From: Micromonospora saelicesensis
GTDB taxonomy: Bacteria > Actinomycetota > Actinomycetes > Mycobacteriales > Micromonosporaceae
Length of the DNA stretch: 64,000 nt
Direction of reading: 5' to 3'
Assembly (NCBI RefSeq): GCF_900091575.1
Contig: NZ_FMCR01000010.1
Location: 1-64,000, forward strand
In this document: positions 7,973 through 17,687 of the stretch, piece by piece
Layout: every line of letters starts with the position of its first letter
How positions within the stretch are numbered: the first letter of the stretch is position 1
Position numbers and translations under genes: made by a program
Notes under the pieces: generated by a model
What the model was told of the DNA's origin: nothing
Database searches by the model: none
The model's input: the letters and a program-made list of their open reading frames with translations, nothing else

Positions 7973-8820
7973 TGACGGAACGCCCCAGGAACGTCACCTC
8001 GGCCCGGGTGCTGCGCACCGAGCGGCCCACCCCGCACCTGATCCGGCTCGTCCTCGGTGGGGACGAACTGGTCGGCCTGCCGGTGGGCGAGTTCACCGAC
8101 CACTACATCAAGGTGGTGTTCCCGCAGTCGGGGGTCGCGTACCCGCAGCCGTTGGACCTCGCCGCGATCCGCCGGGACCTGCCCCGGGAGCAGTGGCCCC
8201 GGCTGCGCGCGTACACGGTGCGGCGCTGGGATCCGCTGTCCGGAGAGCTGACCGTCGACGTGGTGCACCACGGCGACGAGGGGTTGGCCGGCCCGTGGGC
8301 CGCCGCGCTGCGTCCCGGCGATCCGGTGCACTTCGTCGGCCCCGGCGGCGCGTACGCCCCGAACCCGGACGCGGACTGGCATCTGCTGGTCGGTGACGAG
8401 AGCGCCCTGCCGGCGATCGCCGCCGCCCTGGAGCGCCTCCCGCTGGGTGCCCCGGCCCACGTCTTCGTGGAGATCGCCGACCCGGCGGAGGAGCAGAAGC
8501 TGCTCAGCCCCGGCGCGGTCGAGCTGACCTGGCTGCATCGCGGCGAACGCCCGGTGGGCGAAGCGCTGGTCGCGGCGGTGCGGGCGTTGGAGTTCCCGGC
8601 CGGCCAGGTGCACGCGTTCGTGCACGGCGAGGCCGCCTTCGTCAGGGAGCTGCGCCGGCTGCTGCGCGGCGAGCGGGGCGTACCCCTCGACCGGCTCTCC
8701 ATCTCCGGCTACTGGCGGCGCGGCATGGACGACGAGGGCTGGCGCTCCACCAAGGCCGACTGGAACCAGCAGGTGGCGGCCGAGGAGACAGCCCTTCCGG
8801 AGCCCGCCGCGGCGGCCTGA
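7972..8820 (+). CDS. Siderophore-interacting protein (FAD-binding ferric-siderophore reductase)
   Basis: A 282-aa cytosolic flavoprotein of the SIP/ViuB family, expected to reduce imported ferric-siderophore and free the iron. The FAD domain contains RAYTVRRWD and VVHHGDEGLAGPWAAALRPGD with the typical FVGPGGAY segment. The NAD(P)H-binding half has LLVGDESALPAI, VHAFVHGEAAFVR and ends in SGYWRRGMDDEGWR. The IdeR box directly before the ATG supports an iron-starvation role. No siderophore transporter is adjacent. Convergent with the LtrA-like gene, 7 bp between stops. Confidence 0.93.
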   Translation: MTERPRNVTSARVLRTERPTPHLIRLVLGGDELVGLPVGEFTDHYIKVVFPQSGVAYPQPLDLAAIRRDLPREQWPRLRAYTVRRWDPLSGELTVDVVHHGDEGLAGPWAAALRPGDPVHFVGPGGAYAPNPDADWHLLVGDESALPAIAAALERLPLGAPAHVFVEIADPAEEQKLLSPGAVELTWLHRGERPVGEALVAAVRALEFPAGQVHAFVHGEAAFVRELRRLLRGERGVPLDRLSISGYWRRGMDDEGWRSTKADWNQQVAAEETALPEPAAAA

Positions 8821-8827
8821 GCGCCGC

Positions 8828-10033
8828 TCACCCCTCGGGGGTGTCCATCTCCCTGCCGGCCCGGGCGAGGCGCCGGCTGAGCAGTACGGCGTACCCGACG
8901 ACGGCCAGGGAGAGCAGCGACAGCATCAGCCTCGGCTGATGCACGGTCGCGGTGATCAGGCTGACCGAGACCACCCCGTAGGCGGCGATCGCCAACCGGG
9001 CGGCGCTCGGTCGGGTCCACAGCCAGTACAGGGCGAGCCCGCAGGCCGTCCACACCACCATCGACGCGCCCAGCAGCAGCCGCAGCTCCAGCGGCAGGCG
9101 GTTCGCGTTGTCGTCGACCAACCGGACCACCTGCCCGAGCGCCCAGCCGAGCAGCAGCAGCGCACCGCCGAGCGGAATATGCAGGTAGCTGTACGCCTGC
9201 CCGCCGCGTAACCGGCTCTGGGTCAACCGGGTGGTGACGAAGGTGGTGTAGACCCACCAGACCGCCGCCGGGATCAGGAAGGCCATCGCGGCGGTGAGGA
9301 TCATGTGTGGCGGGGGGTGGTCCGGCACGGCGAAGAGCAGGCTGGCCAGCGCGCTACCCAGCACGATGATGGTGAACTGGCCGATCCGTTCCGGCAGGTG
9401 CCGGTTGTCCACCGGCCAACGGTTGAGCCAGCGCACCCCGACCCAGGGCGTGGCCAGCTCGATGACCATCGCGACGATCCACAGCACCGGGCGCAGCTCG
9501 GTGGGCACTGTCAGCGACACCAACCAGATCAACCAGCCCGAGCCGAAGCCGATCAGATAGACAGTCGTCACCATCCGGGCGCTCGGGCTGGTCGGCCAGG
9601 CACGCAGGTACAGCAGGAGCAGCACACCCCGCACGATCAGGTACCCGACCGGCAGGAGCACGCTCTCCGGCACCTCGTCGACGCCGAGGGTCATGGCTCC
9701 CGCGCCGACCAACGCGACAAGCACCAGCAGTCGGTGCAACGCGTCGTCCGGATCGAACCGGGTGTCGTAGTACACCTGCCCCATCCAGGCCCACTGGATC
9801 ACCACGAAGAGCCCGATCACGGCCAACACGGCCCTCGGCGACGGGGACGGTTCGTTGCCCAGCCGGGCCACCACCGCCGCCAGCGCGTACACGAAGATGA
9901 GGTCGAGGAAGAGCTCCAGCCAGGTGGCGTGCCGGTGGCCGGCCTCGTCCGCCTGCGGGGTCTGCCCGGGTAGCCCCATCCGAGCGGCCAGCCATCTCGG
10001 CAGGCGAGGGGCTTCGGTCCGTACCCGGCGCAT
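8828..10033 (-). CDS. Low temperature requirement protein A (LtrA)-like membrane protein
   Basis: A 401-aa integral membrane protein with about ten hydrophobic segments. The N-terminal signature (HATWLELFLDLIFVYALAAVVARLG) and VIQWAWMGQVYYDTRFDPDD are typical of the LtrA family. Its biochemical function is not established; the name comes from cold-sensitive Listeria mutants. The ATG at 10033 was chosen over the much longer open frame because the family motif begins about 40 residues after it. Divergent from dnaG. Confidence 0.85.
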   Translation of the reverse strand: MRRVRTEAPRLPRWLAARMGLPGQTPQADEAGHRHATWLELFLDLIFVYALAAVVARLGNEPSPSPRAVLAVIGLFVVIQWAWMGQVYYDTRFDPDDALHRLLVLVALVGAGAMTLGVDEVPESVLLPVGYLIVRGVLLLLYLRAWPTSPSARMVTTVYLIGFGSGWLIWLVSLTVPTELRPVLWIVAMVIELATPWVGVRWLNRWPVDNRHLPERIGQFTIIVLGSALASLLFAVPDHPPPHMILTAAMAFLIPAAVWWVYTTFVTTRLTQSRLRGGQAYSYLHIPLGGALLLLGWALGQVVRLVDDNANRLPLELRLLLGASMVVWTACGLALYWLWTRPSAARLAIAAYGVVSVSLITATVHQPRLMLSLLSLAVVGYAVLLSRRLARAGREMDTPEG

Positions 10034-10168
10034 CTGGTCATGGTCCCCGTGCGGACCAGGCCTGCGGGCCGGAACCGCCCAGCCGGCAGCGGCCGCCGCC
10101 ACACCGGCGTCCCCCGGCCGGCGTGTCGCCAGTCCGGCAGGGCAGGATGTACGCCGAGGGGGTGGCGC

Positions 10169-12049
10169 ATGGCTGGGCGGATCCGGGACGAGGACATCGC
10201 ACTGGTCCGGGAACGCACCTCGATCGGGGATGTGATCTCCGAGACGGTCACCCTGAAGTCCGCCGGCGGCGGCAACCTCAAGGGCCTGTGCCCGTTCCAC
10301 GACGAGAAGAGTCCGTCGTTCAACGTGTCCCCGGCCCGCAACGTCTGGTACTGCTTCGGCTGCGGGGCCGGCGGGGACGCGATCAAGTTCCTGATGGACG
10401 CCGACCACCTCAGCTTCGTGGAGTCCGTCGAGCGGCTGGCCGGCCGCGCCGGCATCCAACTGCGCTACATCGAGGACGACAGGAGCGCCCCGCGCCCTCG
10501 CCCGCAGCAGGGTCAGCGGCAGCGACTGGTCGCCGCGCACGCCGCCGCCGTCGAGTTCTACCGTGGGCAACTGACAACCGCCGGCGCCCGGCCGGCACGG
10601 GAGTTCCTGGCGCGACGGGGCTTCGACCGGGCCGCCGCCGAGCGTTACGGCTGTGGCTTCGCGCCGGACGGTTGGGACCTGCTCACCAAGCACCTGCGCC
10701 AGCAGGGCTTCACCCACCAGGAGCTGGTCACGGCAGGGCTGTCCCGGGAGGCCCGCTCCGGCAGCCTGATCGACCGGTTCCGCCGCCGGCTGCTCTGGCC
10801 GATCCGCGATCTTGCCGGCGACGTGATCGGCTTCGGCGCGCGCAAGCTCTTCGACGACGACGACGGCCCGAAGTACCTGAACACCCCCGAGACGCCGATC
10901 TACAAGAAGTCGCACGTGCTCTACGGCATCGACCAGGCCAAGCGGGAGATCGCCAAGCAGGGTCGGGCGGTGATCGTCGAGGGTTACACCGACGTGATGG
11001 CCTGTCACCTGGCCGGGGTGACCACTGCGGTGGCGACCTGCGGCACCGCCTTCGCCGCGGACCACATCTCCGTGCTGCGTCGGCTCCTGTTCGACAGCGA
11101 CGAAGTGGCCGGCGAGATCATCTTCACCTTCGACGGTGACGCCGCCGGGCAGAAGGCAGCGCTGCGCGCCTTTGAAGACGACCAGCGCTTCGTCGGGCGC
11201 ACGTTCATCGCGGTCAGCCCGGACAACATGGACCCGTGCGACCTGCGGCTGGCCAAGGGCGACCTTGCGGTGCGTGACCTGGTCGCCCGCCGCGAGCCGC
11301 TCGTCGACTTCGCGTTGCGACACATGATCAGCCGCTTCGACCTGGACACCGTCGACGGCCGGGTCGAGGCGATGCGGCACGCCGCGCCGCTGGTCGCGCG
11401 CCTGAAGGACCGGGAGAAGCGCCCGGAGTACGTCCGCAAGCTCGCCATGGACCTCGGCATGGAGATCGAGCCGGTGCAGCGGGCGGTGCTCGCCGCCGGC
11501 AACACCGCGCCGTCCGGCACCCGCGAGGCCGCCCCCGCCGCCCGGCCAACCTCGGCCCGCCCGGAACCGGCGGTGGACAGCCCGCAGTCGATGGTCGAGC
11601 GGGAGGCGCTCAAACTCGCCCTCCAGCAACCGGTCCTGGCCGGGCCGATGTTCGACGCGGTCGAGGCCACCGAATACCGCCACCCGGTGCACGTCGCGGT
11701 GCGTACGGCCATCGCGGCGGCCGGTGGTGCCGCGTCGGCGACCGGCGGCGCGGTCTGGATCGAGTCGGTCCGCGACGCCTGCGACGACCTGGCGGCTGCG
11801 GCGCTGGTCGGTGAGTTGGCCGTCGAACCACTGCGGATCGACGGCGAACCGGACCCGCGCTACGTGTCGATCACCATGGCGCGCGTGCAGTTCGGGTCGG
11901 TGACTGCCCGGGTCCGGGACCTCAAGTCACGCATCCAGCGCATCAACCCGGTCAACAACAAGGACGAGTACTTCGCCGCCTTCGGTGAGCTGCTGTCCCT
12001 GGAGCAGCACGCCCGGGCGTTGCGCGAGCAGGCTGCGGGAGGCCTCTAG
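10169..12049 (+). CDS. dnaG: DNA primase
   Basis: Synthesises RNA primers at the replication fork and acts with the DnaB helicase. At 626 aa it has the full domain order: CHC2-type zinc finger (C41-x2-H44-x17-C62-x2-C65), the RNA-polymerase core (VIGFGARKL, YLNTPETPIYKKSHVLYG), the Toprim motif (VIVEGYTDVMACHLAG, TFDGDAAGQKA), and a C-terminal helicase-binding region. The ATG at 10169 follows GAGGGGG; the open frame upstream is not conserved primase sequence. The next gene starts immediately after the TAG. Confidence 0.97.
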   Translation: MAGRIRDEDIALVRERTSIGDVISETVTLKSAGGGNLKGLCPFHDEKSPSFNVSPARNVWYCFGCGAGGDAIKFLMDADHLSFVESVERLAGRAGIQLRYIEDDRSAPRPRPQQGQRQRLVAAHAAAVEFYRGQLTTAGARPAREFLARRGFDRAAAERYGCGFAPDGWDLLTKHLRQQGFTHQELVTAGLSREARSGSLIDRFRRRLLWPIRDLAGDVIGFGARKLFDDDDGPKYLNTPETPIYKKSHVLYGIDQAKREIAKQGRAVIVEGYTDVMACHLAGVTTAVATCGTAFAADHISVLRRLLFDSDEVAGEIIFTFDGDAAGQKAALRAFEDDQRFVGRTFIAVSPDNMDPCDLRLAKGDLAVRDLVARREPLVDFALRHMISRFDLDTVDGRVEAMRHAAPLVARLKDREKRPEYVRKLAMDLGMEIEPVQRAVLAAGNTAPSGTREAAPAARPTSARPEPAVDSPQSMVEREALKLALQQPVLAGPMFDAVEATEYRHPVHVAVRTAIAAAGGAASATGGAVWIESVRDACDDLAAAALVGELAVEPLRIDGEPDPRYVSITMARVQFGSVTARVRDLKSRIQRINPVNNKDEYFAAFGELLSLEQHARALREQAAGGL

Positions 12050-12586
12050 ATGGGACTGTTCAGCCGCAAGCCGAAGCTGCCGCCGGCCGACCGGCCGCCG
12101 CTGACCGCCGACGAGCGGGTGCTGGCCTGGGCGGCCGCCGGCAACGGCGAGGGCGACGGGGTGGTGGTCGCCACCAACCTCGGGTTGTGGCTGCCCGGTC
12201 GAGGGCACCGGCTCGGTTGGCACACCATCCTCAAGGCGGTCTGGTCCGGCCGGGAGCTGACCGTCACCCCCGCCGAGCCGCTCGTCGAGCGGGACGGCTA
12301 CACGGTGGTCGCCGACGGCCCGGCCGAGACGTACCTGCTGCTCGACCCGGGGGAGCTGCCGCACCAGGTGCGGGCCCGGGTGACCCGTTCGGTCGCGTAC
12401 ACCGAGCACCAGCCGGTGCCCGGTGGCGCCGCGCGGGTCGCGGCCCGGCGCGTGGCCGGGGTCGACGGTCTGACCTGGACGGTCCGACTCGACCCCGGCA
12501 CTCCGGCGGACGACGAGGCAGTGCTCGCCGAGACCGACCGGCTGGTCGGTGTGGCCCGCGCCGCCACCGCGCCGGCCGACACCTGA
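12050..12586 (+). CDS. Conserved hypothetical protein downstream of dnaG
   Basis: A 178-aa soluble protein starting at the base after the dnaG stop codon, so very likely translationally coupled. It begins MGLFSRKPKLPPADRP and contains ERVLAWA, a beta-rich middle (VVVATNLGLWLPG, GWHTILKAVWSGREL) and EHQPVPGG, a layout often seen after actinobacterial dnaG. I recognise no catalytic motif. The beta-strand pattern recalls PH-like domains, but this is weak. Confidence 0.75.
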   Translation: MGLFSRKPKLPPADRPPLTADERVLAWAAAGNGEGDGVVVATNLGLWLPGRGHRLGWHTILKAVWSGRELTVTPAEPLVERDGYTVVADGPAETYLLLDPGELPHQVRARVTRSVAYTEHQPVPGGAARVAARRVAGVDGLTWTVRLDPGTPADDEAVLAETDRLVGVARAATAPADT

Positions 12587-12595
12587 CCGGTCGGG

Positions 12596-13615
12596 TCAGT
12601 TCGCGCCCAGGTCCTTCAACGCCTTCTCGGCTCCGCGGTGCAGCGGCACCGGCAGGGTCCTGCGGGCCTTTTCCAGCGAGATCCCTTTGGCCGCCGGGTT
12701 CGCCTGGGCCAGCGCGTCGCGCTTGTCGAACACCGTCCGGGTGATCGCGCAGGCCACGTTGGCGTCCAGGTCCTTACGGACCAACAACACGTTGGGTACG
12801 ACGATCGTCGGGGTGTCGGCCGCCGTCTTGTACGCGTCCCGGCCGATCGTGCCTTCCTGGTAGCCGGGGCTCAGCGCGGCCATCTTCGGCAGCAACGGCG
12901 AGATGTCGACGAACTTCACCGAGTCGCCGGCCGTGGTGAACAGGTCGGTGAGACCCCCGGTGGGCAGACCGCCGGACCAGAAGAAGCCGTCGACGCTGCG
13001 GTCCTTGATCCCCTCGACCGTCTTGGTCAGGTCCAGTCGCTGCGCCCGGATGTCAGTGGCCGGGTCGAGGCCGGCCGCCTCCAGCAGCCGGTTGGCGATC
13101 ACCTCGGTACCGGACTTCGGTGAACCGGTGGAGATCCGCTTGCCGCGCATGTCGGCCACCGAGGTGATCCCGGAGTCGTTGCGGACCACCACCTGCGTGT
13201 AGTTGTCGTAGATGCGGGCCAGCGCCTCCACCGGCTGCGGCGCGGTGAAACTGCCCTGGCCCTCGACCGCGTTGACCGCCGTGTCGAACAGGGAGAACGC
13301 CACGTCGTACTGGCCACCGACCAGTTGCTCGATGTTCTGCACCGAGGCGCCGGTCTCGGCGGCGGTGCCGGTGAGCTTGCCGCCGGTCGACCCGGACAAC
13401 TGGCCGGCCAGGGCGTTGCCGACCACGTAGTAGACGCCTGTCGCGTTGCCGGTGGCGATGCCGACGCGGGTTTCCTTGGTCACCTCGCAGGTGACCTCGC
13501 TGGCCGTGTCGTCAGTGGCCGCGCCGCCCTTCTGACCTCCACAACCCGCGGCACCGACAGTGACGAGGGCGAGCACGCTCAGGCCCGCCGCGAGCCGTAC
13601 GTCGATTCGTCTCAC
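12596..13615 (-). CDS. TAXI-family TRAP transporter solute-binding lipoprotein
   Basis: A 339-aa secreted binding protein: signal sequence ending in a lipobox (VGAAGCGG), then TRVGIATGNATGVYYVVGNALAG, EQLVGGQYDVAFSL, and RGKRISTGSPKSGTEVIANRLLEAAGL, all typical of TAXI proteins. It captures an unknown substrate, probably a dicarboxylate-like anion or glutamate/glutamine, and passes it to the adjacent permease. The GTG start overlaps the permease stop by 4 bp (GTGA), so the two genes form one minus-strand operon with the permease first. Confidence 0.9.
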   Translation of the reverse strand: MRRIDVRLAAGLSVLALVTVGAAGCGGQKGGAATDDTASEVTCEVTKETRVGIATGNATGVYYVVGNALAGQLSGSTGGKLTGTAAETGASVQNIEQLVGGQYDVAFSLFDTAVNAVEGQGSFTAPQPVEALARIYDNYTQVVVRNDSGITSVADMRGKRISTGSPKSGTEVIANRLLEAAGLDPATDIRAQRLDLTKTVEGIKDRSVDGFFWSGGLPTGGLTDLFTTAGDSVKFVDISPLLPKMAALSPGYQEGTIGRDAYKTAADTPTIVVPNVLLVRKDLDANVACAITRTVFDKRDALAQANPAAKGISLEKARRTLPVPLHRGAEKALKDLGAN

Positions 13616-15903
13616 AGTTGTTCCTCCACAGGATTGGCTGGTGATCCGGACGATGACCGGTCGGCGGAGCCGCGTCGGACGAACACGCCCGCCGCCGCGA
13701 CGACGGCCAGAGCCACGCCGACCGTGACCGGCACGGGTTCGAGCCAGAGCACTGTGACGCCGGCGAGGGCGCCCAGCACCCGTTCCGGAGCGCCGGCCCT
13801 GCCCACGCCGGGCAACCAGCCACCGGCGGCGACGGCGAGCACCGCCACGCTGAGCGCGGTGACTCCGGCGGCGAAGGCGATCCGCTGGACACCACCGATG
13901 CCGAGCAGACCAAGCCCGGCCGGCGTGATGACGAACGCGATCGGGGTGAGGTACGCCGGCAGCGCGTACCGCAGGGTCTGCCACATGGTCGGCACCAGCC
14001 GGCCGCCGGTGACCGCGGCGGCGGCCACCGCGGCGAGCGCGGTCGGTGGGGACACCTCGGACAGCACCGCGAAGTAGAAGACGAACATCGCCGCCGCCGG
14101 CGCGGCGACGCCCAGGTCGAGCAGGGCCGGACCGACGATCACCCAACCGATCACGAACGACGCGGTGACCGGCACGGCCAGGCCCAGCAGGCTGAGCGCG
14201 ACGGCGGCGAGCAGCGCGGTGAGCACCAGCACCAGCGTCGGGTCCGAGGTGGCCGCCTGCGCCCCGCCGATCAGCAGGGCCGCCGCCTGCGGCCCGAGGC
14301 CGGTCTTCGTGGTGGTCGCCGTGATGATGCCGGCGGCGGCGCAGACCGCGGTGACGGCGAGGACGCCGCGTACGCCGGTGACGAGCGCGGTCACCAACCG
14401 GCCCGGGGTGAGTCGGTGCGCGCGGTCCTGGCTCCTGGGGGCCAGGAACGACAACGCGACGGTGAGCACGATGGCGAAGACGACAGCCCTGGTCGCGGAC
14501 ACACCGACCGCGAGGAACACGATGATGGCGATCAGCGAGGCGAAGTGGTAGCCGAACCGAGCCAGCAGCCGCCACGGCGAGCCGACGTCGATCACCACGG
14601 GGCGTACGCCGGACCGGCGAGCGTCGATCTCCACGGCGAGCAGGATGCCGAGGTAGTAGAGCACCGTCGGTACCGTTGCCCAGCCCAGCACCTGGAGGTA
14701 CGAGACGCCCAGGTACTCGGCGATGATGAACGCCGCCGCACCCAGGGTGGGCGGGGAGAGGATGGCGCCCACACCGGCCGCGGCCAGCATGCCGCCGGCC
14801 CGCTCCGGCGGGTAGCCGGCGCGGCGCAGCAGCGGCCAGGTGACCGCGCCGATGCTCACCGTCGTCGCCGCGCCGGAGCCGGAGACCGTGCCGAGCAGGA
14901 AGCCCGAGGCCACCGCCGTCCGGCCGGCGGCGGTACGGGAACGGCGGAACGCCGCCGCCGACAACTCGACGAAGAACCGCCCGGCCCCGGACAACTCCAG
15001 CACCGCGCCGTAGATGGTGAACAGCACGATGTACGAGGCGGCCACGTCGAGCGGCGTGCCGTAGAAGCCGCTGTCGGAGTTGTAGAACGCGTCGACCAGT
15101 TGACTGAAGTCGAGCCCGGCGTGCGCGACCGGCCAGGACTGCGGCAACAACCCGCCGTAGTAGCCGTAGCCGAGGAACAGCAGGCAGACCGCGGGCAGGA
15201 TCCAACCGGTGGTGCGTCGACACGCTTCGAGCAGCAAAAGCAGCAGGACGGTGCCCAACACCAGATCCGTCGGCGCCAGCAGGCCCTGCCGATCGAGGAA
15301 CGCGTTGTAGCCACCGCCACCGCTGCCGATCCGGATCGGCAGGACCGGATAGAGACAGGCCGCGACGGCCAGGACGACCAGAGCCCAGTCGGCCACTGTG
15401 GGCCCCGACGACGCGAGGGCCGGGGTGCGCCTGTCGCCGTCGCTCTCGGTGGCCTCGGCGCGGTTGGCGCGTCGTCGCCGGGAGCGTAGGCGGGCCGGCA
15501 GCCGCAGGTCGGCCGGGTAGGCGAGGAAGACCAGCGGGAGTACGCCGGCCAGGAAGATGATCAGGTAGTACTTGCTGCCCTGCGACAGAGGGCGGAACAC
15601 CTGCCACAGGGCGAGAGCGCCGACCGCCAGCGCCGCCATGGTGAGGAGCAGACCCGCCGGCCCGGAGAGCACCCGTCCCGGCTTCTCGTCCTCGAACTGG
15701 GCGGCCAGGTCCCGAGTCGCCCGCTCGGCCACGCTCGGGTCGGGCTTGCCCGGGCCGGGCTCCGTCGGCTCGGTTTCCGGTCGTGGTCGGGGTGGCCCGC
15801 CGCCGGGGTTCGCTGCGGACCCATCAACGGGAGAGTTGGCTGGTCGGGCAGGTGACGGCGAACCATCGGGCGAGCTGATGGGCGACACGAAGGGACGATA
15901 CAC
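13612..15903 (-). CDS. Fused TRAP transporter permease (4TM plus 12TM)
   Basis: About 763 aa, the length expected of the fused small-plus-large permease that partners TAXI proteins. After a Pro-rich cytosolic N-terminus there are many hydrophobic helices, including GFLLGTVSGSGAATTVSIGAVTWPLL and GAILSPPTLGAAAFIIAEYLG of the DctM-type half. The start is uncertain: GTG 15903 and GTG 15888 both lack an obvious ribosome site. Divergent from the ABC ATPase gene, with a 129-bp gap that must hold both promoters. Confidence 0.88.
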   Translation of the reverse strand: MYRPFVSPISSPDGSPSPARPANSPVDGSAANPGGGPPRPRPETEPTEPGPGKPDPSVAERATRDLAAQFEDEKPGRVLSGPAGLLLTMAALAVGALALWQVFRPLSQGSKYYLIIFLAGVLPLVFLAYPADLRLPARLRSRRRRANRAEATESDGDRRTPALASSGPTVADWALVVLAVAACLYPVLPIRIGSGGGGYNAFLDRQGLLAPTDLVLGTVLLLLLLEACRRTTGWILPAVCLLFLGYGYYGGLLPQSWPVAHAGLDFSQLVDAFYNSDSGFYGTPLDVAASYIVLFTIYGAVLELSGAGRFFVELSAAAFRRSRTAAGRTAVASGFLLGTVSGSGAATTVSIGAVTWPLLRRAGYPPERAGGMLAAAGVGAILSPPTLGAAAFIIAEYLGVSYLQVLGWATVPTVLYYLGILLAVEIDARRSGVRPVVIDVGSPWRLLARFGYHFASLIAIIVFLAVGVSATRAVVFAIVLTVALSFLAPRSQDRAHRLTPGRLVTALVTGVRGVLAVTAVCAAAGIITATTTKTGLGPQAAALLIGGAQAATSDPTLVLVLTALLAAVALSLLGLAVPVTASFVIGWVIVGPALLDLGVAAPAAAMFVFYFAVLSEVSPPTALAAVAAAAVTGGRLVPTMWQTLRYALPAYLTPIAFVITPAGLGLLGIGGVQRIAFAAGVTALSVAVLAVAAGGWLPGVGRAGAPERVLGALAGVTVLWLEPVPVTVGVALAVVAAAGVFVRRGSADRSSSGSPANPVEEQL

Positions 15904-16032
15904 GTCGATTGGCTGACGGGTGGGGCATCGATCGGTGTTTCGCCTCCGGTGGTACGGACACCGGGGTGATCGGCCGGTCGCCGGCGGATATTTGCGTGGA
16001 GGGCTGTCGGACCCGGCGGTTAGGGTCGGGCG

Positions 16033-16965
16033 GTGACTTCGGGGCGACCACTGATTCAGGCTCGCGGGCTGGTGAAGCGGTTCGGTGATTTCACCGCTGT
16101 GGACGGCATCGACGTCGAGGTTCGCCCGGGTGAGGCGTTCGGCTTCCTCGGGCCCAACGGCGCGGGCAAGTCGTCGACCATGCGGATGGTCGGCTGCATC
16201 TCCCCACCCAGTGGGGGTGAGCTGCGCATCCTGGACATGGATCCGGTGGCTGACGGGCCGGCGATCCGGGCGCGTCTCGGGGTGTGCCCCCAGCTGGACA
16301 ATCTCGATCCGGAGCTGACCGTCCGGGAAAACCTGACCGTCTACGCCCGCTACTTCGGCATCTCCCGCCGGGCGGCCCGGGAGCGCGCCGCCGAGCTGCT
16401 CGACTTCGTCCAGCTCACCGAGCGGGCCGACAGCAAGGTCGAGCCGCTGTCCGGTGGCATGAAGCGTCGGCTGACCATCGCCCGCGCGCTGGTGAACGAT
16501 CCGGAGATCGTGCTGCTCGACGAGCCGACCACCGGGCTGGACCCGCAGGCCCGGCACCTGGTGTGGGAGCGGCTGTTCCGGCTCAAGCAGCAGGGCGTCA
16601 CGTTGGTGCTCACCACGCACTACATGGACGAGGCCGAGCAGCTCTGTGACCGCCTGGTGGTGATGGACGGCGGCCGGATCGTCGCGGAGGGCTCGCCCCG
16701 CGCGCTGATCGAGCAGCACTCGACCCGTGAGGTGGTCGAGCTGCGCTTCGCCGCCGAGTCGCAGGAGCCGTTCGCCGGCAAGCTCGACGGGCTGGGGGAG
16801 CGGGTCGAGGTGTTGCCCGACCGGGTCCTGCTCTACGTGCCCGACGGCGACGCGGCGGTCGCCGAGGTCACCGCGTTGGGGCTCCAGCCGGCGAACGTGC
16901 TGGTCCGGCGCAGCGGCCTGGAGGACGTCTTCCTGCACCTGACCGGCCGCACCCTGGTCGACTGA
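16033..16965 (+). CDS. ABC exporter ATP-binding protein (DrrA/NodI type)
   Basis: A 310-aa ATPase for a drug- or lipid-type exporter. Walker A GPNGAGKSS, Q-loop region CPQLDNLDPELTVRENL, signature LSGGMKRRL, Walker B IVLLDEPTTGLDP and the H-loop TTHYMDEAEQL are all intact. The C-terminal domain (SGLEDVFLHLTGR) is typical of the DrrA family. Its natural partners are the two ABC-2 permeases at 19394 and 20216, but about 2.4 kb of unrelated genes separates them. Confidence 0.93.
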   Translation: MTSGRPLIQARGLVKRFGDFTAVDGIDVEVRPGEAFGFLGPNGAGKSSTMRMVGCISPPSGGELRILDMDPVADGPAIRARLGVCPQLDNLDPELTVRENLTVYARYFGISRRAARERAAELLDFVQLTERADSKVEPLSGGMKRRLTIARALVNDPEIVLLDEPTTGLDPQARHLVWERLFRLKQQGVTLVLTTHYMDEAEQLCDRLVVMDGGRIVAEGSPRALIEQHSTREVVELRFAAESQEPFAGKLDGLGERVEVLPDRVLLYVPDGDAAVAEVTALGLQPANVLVRRSGLEDVFLHLTGRTLVD

Positions 16966-16977
16966 CGGGCCCCGACT

Positions 16978-17038
16978 GATCGTTGGCAGCCCAGCGACAA
17001 CTTCTTCGGCGTGTCGCACGGCTCGGCTGCCAACGATC
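16978..17038. terminator. Inverted repeat after the ABC ATPase gene
   Basis: Perfect 14-bp arms (GATCGTTGGCAGCC at 16978-16991 and GGCTGCCAACGATC at 17025-17038) enclose 33 nt. It starts 13 bp after the ATPase stop. It could terminate the ATPase transcript, or mark the left edge of the insert that splits the transporter genes; the long loop is unusual for a terminator. Confidence 0.5.
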
Positions 17039-17125
17039 GCCACTCGACTGCCTTTGATCTTGGGCGTAGCATCGCCCAGCCGAATCAGTGAACTCACCGA
17101 GTCGGCTTCCGACCACGGGGGTTTC

Positions 17126-17665
17126 ATGTCTGATCTGGTGACCGCCAACCGACGTCAGGCCGGGCTGACTGCCCTCTACCTGGGCATCTTCGCGATGGTC
17201 TGGTTCAGTGTGCCGGCGGCGGAGCAGCCGCTGCGTGCCCTGCTCGTGGTGGCCAGCATCGCCGCACTGCTCACTGCCGTGCTGGGCGGTGTGCTGGCCT
17301 CCCGCCTGCGGGGTGCCGGCAGCCCCCGGGACCGGGCCGCCGACCGCCCGTACCTGCTCATCGTCGTGGCCGAGTTCGCCGCCGCCGGCCTGGGTGCCGC
17401 CGTGCTGGTCGCCGCCAACTGGTCCGAGTACGTGCCGGTGCTGGTCTGCCTGGTGGTCGGTCTGCACTTCTTCCCGCTCGCCCCGCTCCTGCGGGATCCG
17501 TTGCTTCGCCCGCTCGGTGCCGCGCTGTGCGTGGTGGCGGCGGTGGGCCTCGTCACCGGCCTCGCCTCGGCGGTCTCCGCCGGGCTGGTGGTCGGCATCG
17601 GCGCGGGGGTGCTGCTGCTCGGGTACGCCGTACAGGCGCTGGTTCGCGCGTACCGGCCGGCCTGA
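17126..17665 (+). CDS. Hypothetical membrane protein
   Basis: A 179-aa protein with about six predicted transmembrane helices (for example GLTALYLGIFAMVWFSV, YLLIVVAEFAAAGLGAAVLVA and LVVGIGAGVLLLGYAVQAL) and short loops. The ATG at 17126 has only a weak GGGG upstream. I recognise no family. It lies in the block that separates the ABC ATPase from its permeases and is convergent to the next small gene. Confidence 0.7.
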   Translation: MSDLVTANRRQAGLTALYLGIFAMVWFSVPAAEQPLRALLVVASIAALLTAVLGGVLASRLRGAGSPRDRAADRPYLLIVVAEFAAAGLGAAVLVAANWSEYVPVLVCLVVGLHFFPLAPLLRDPLLRPLGAALCVVAAVGLVTGLASAVSAGLVVGIGAGVLLLGYAVQALVRAYRPA

Positions 17666-17687
17666 CCGGCTGCCAACGAATTGCCGC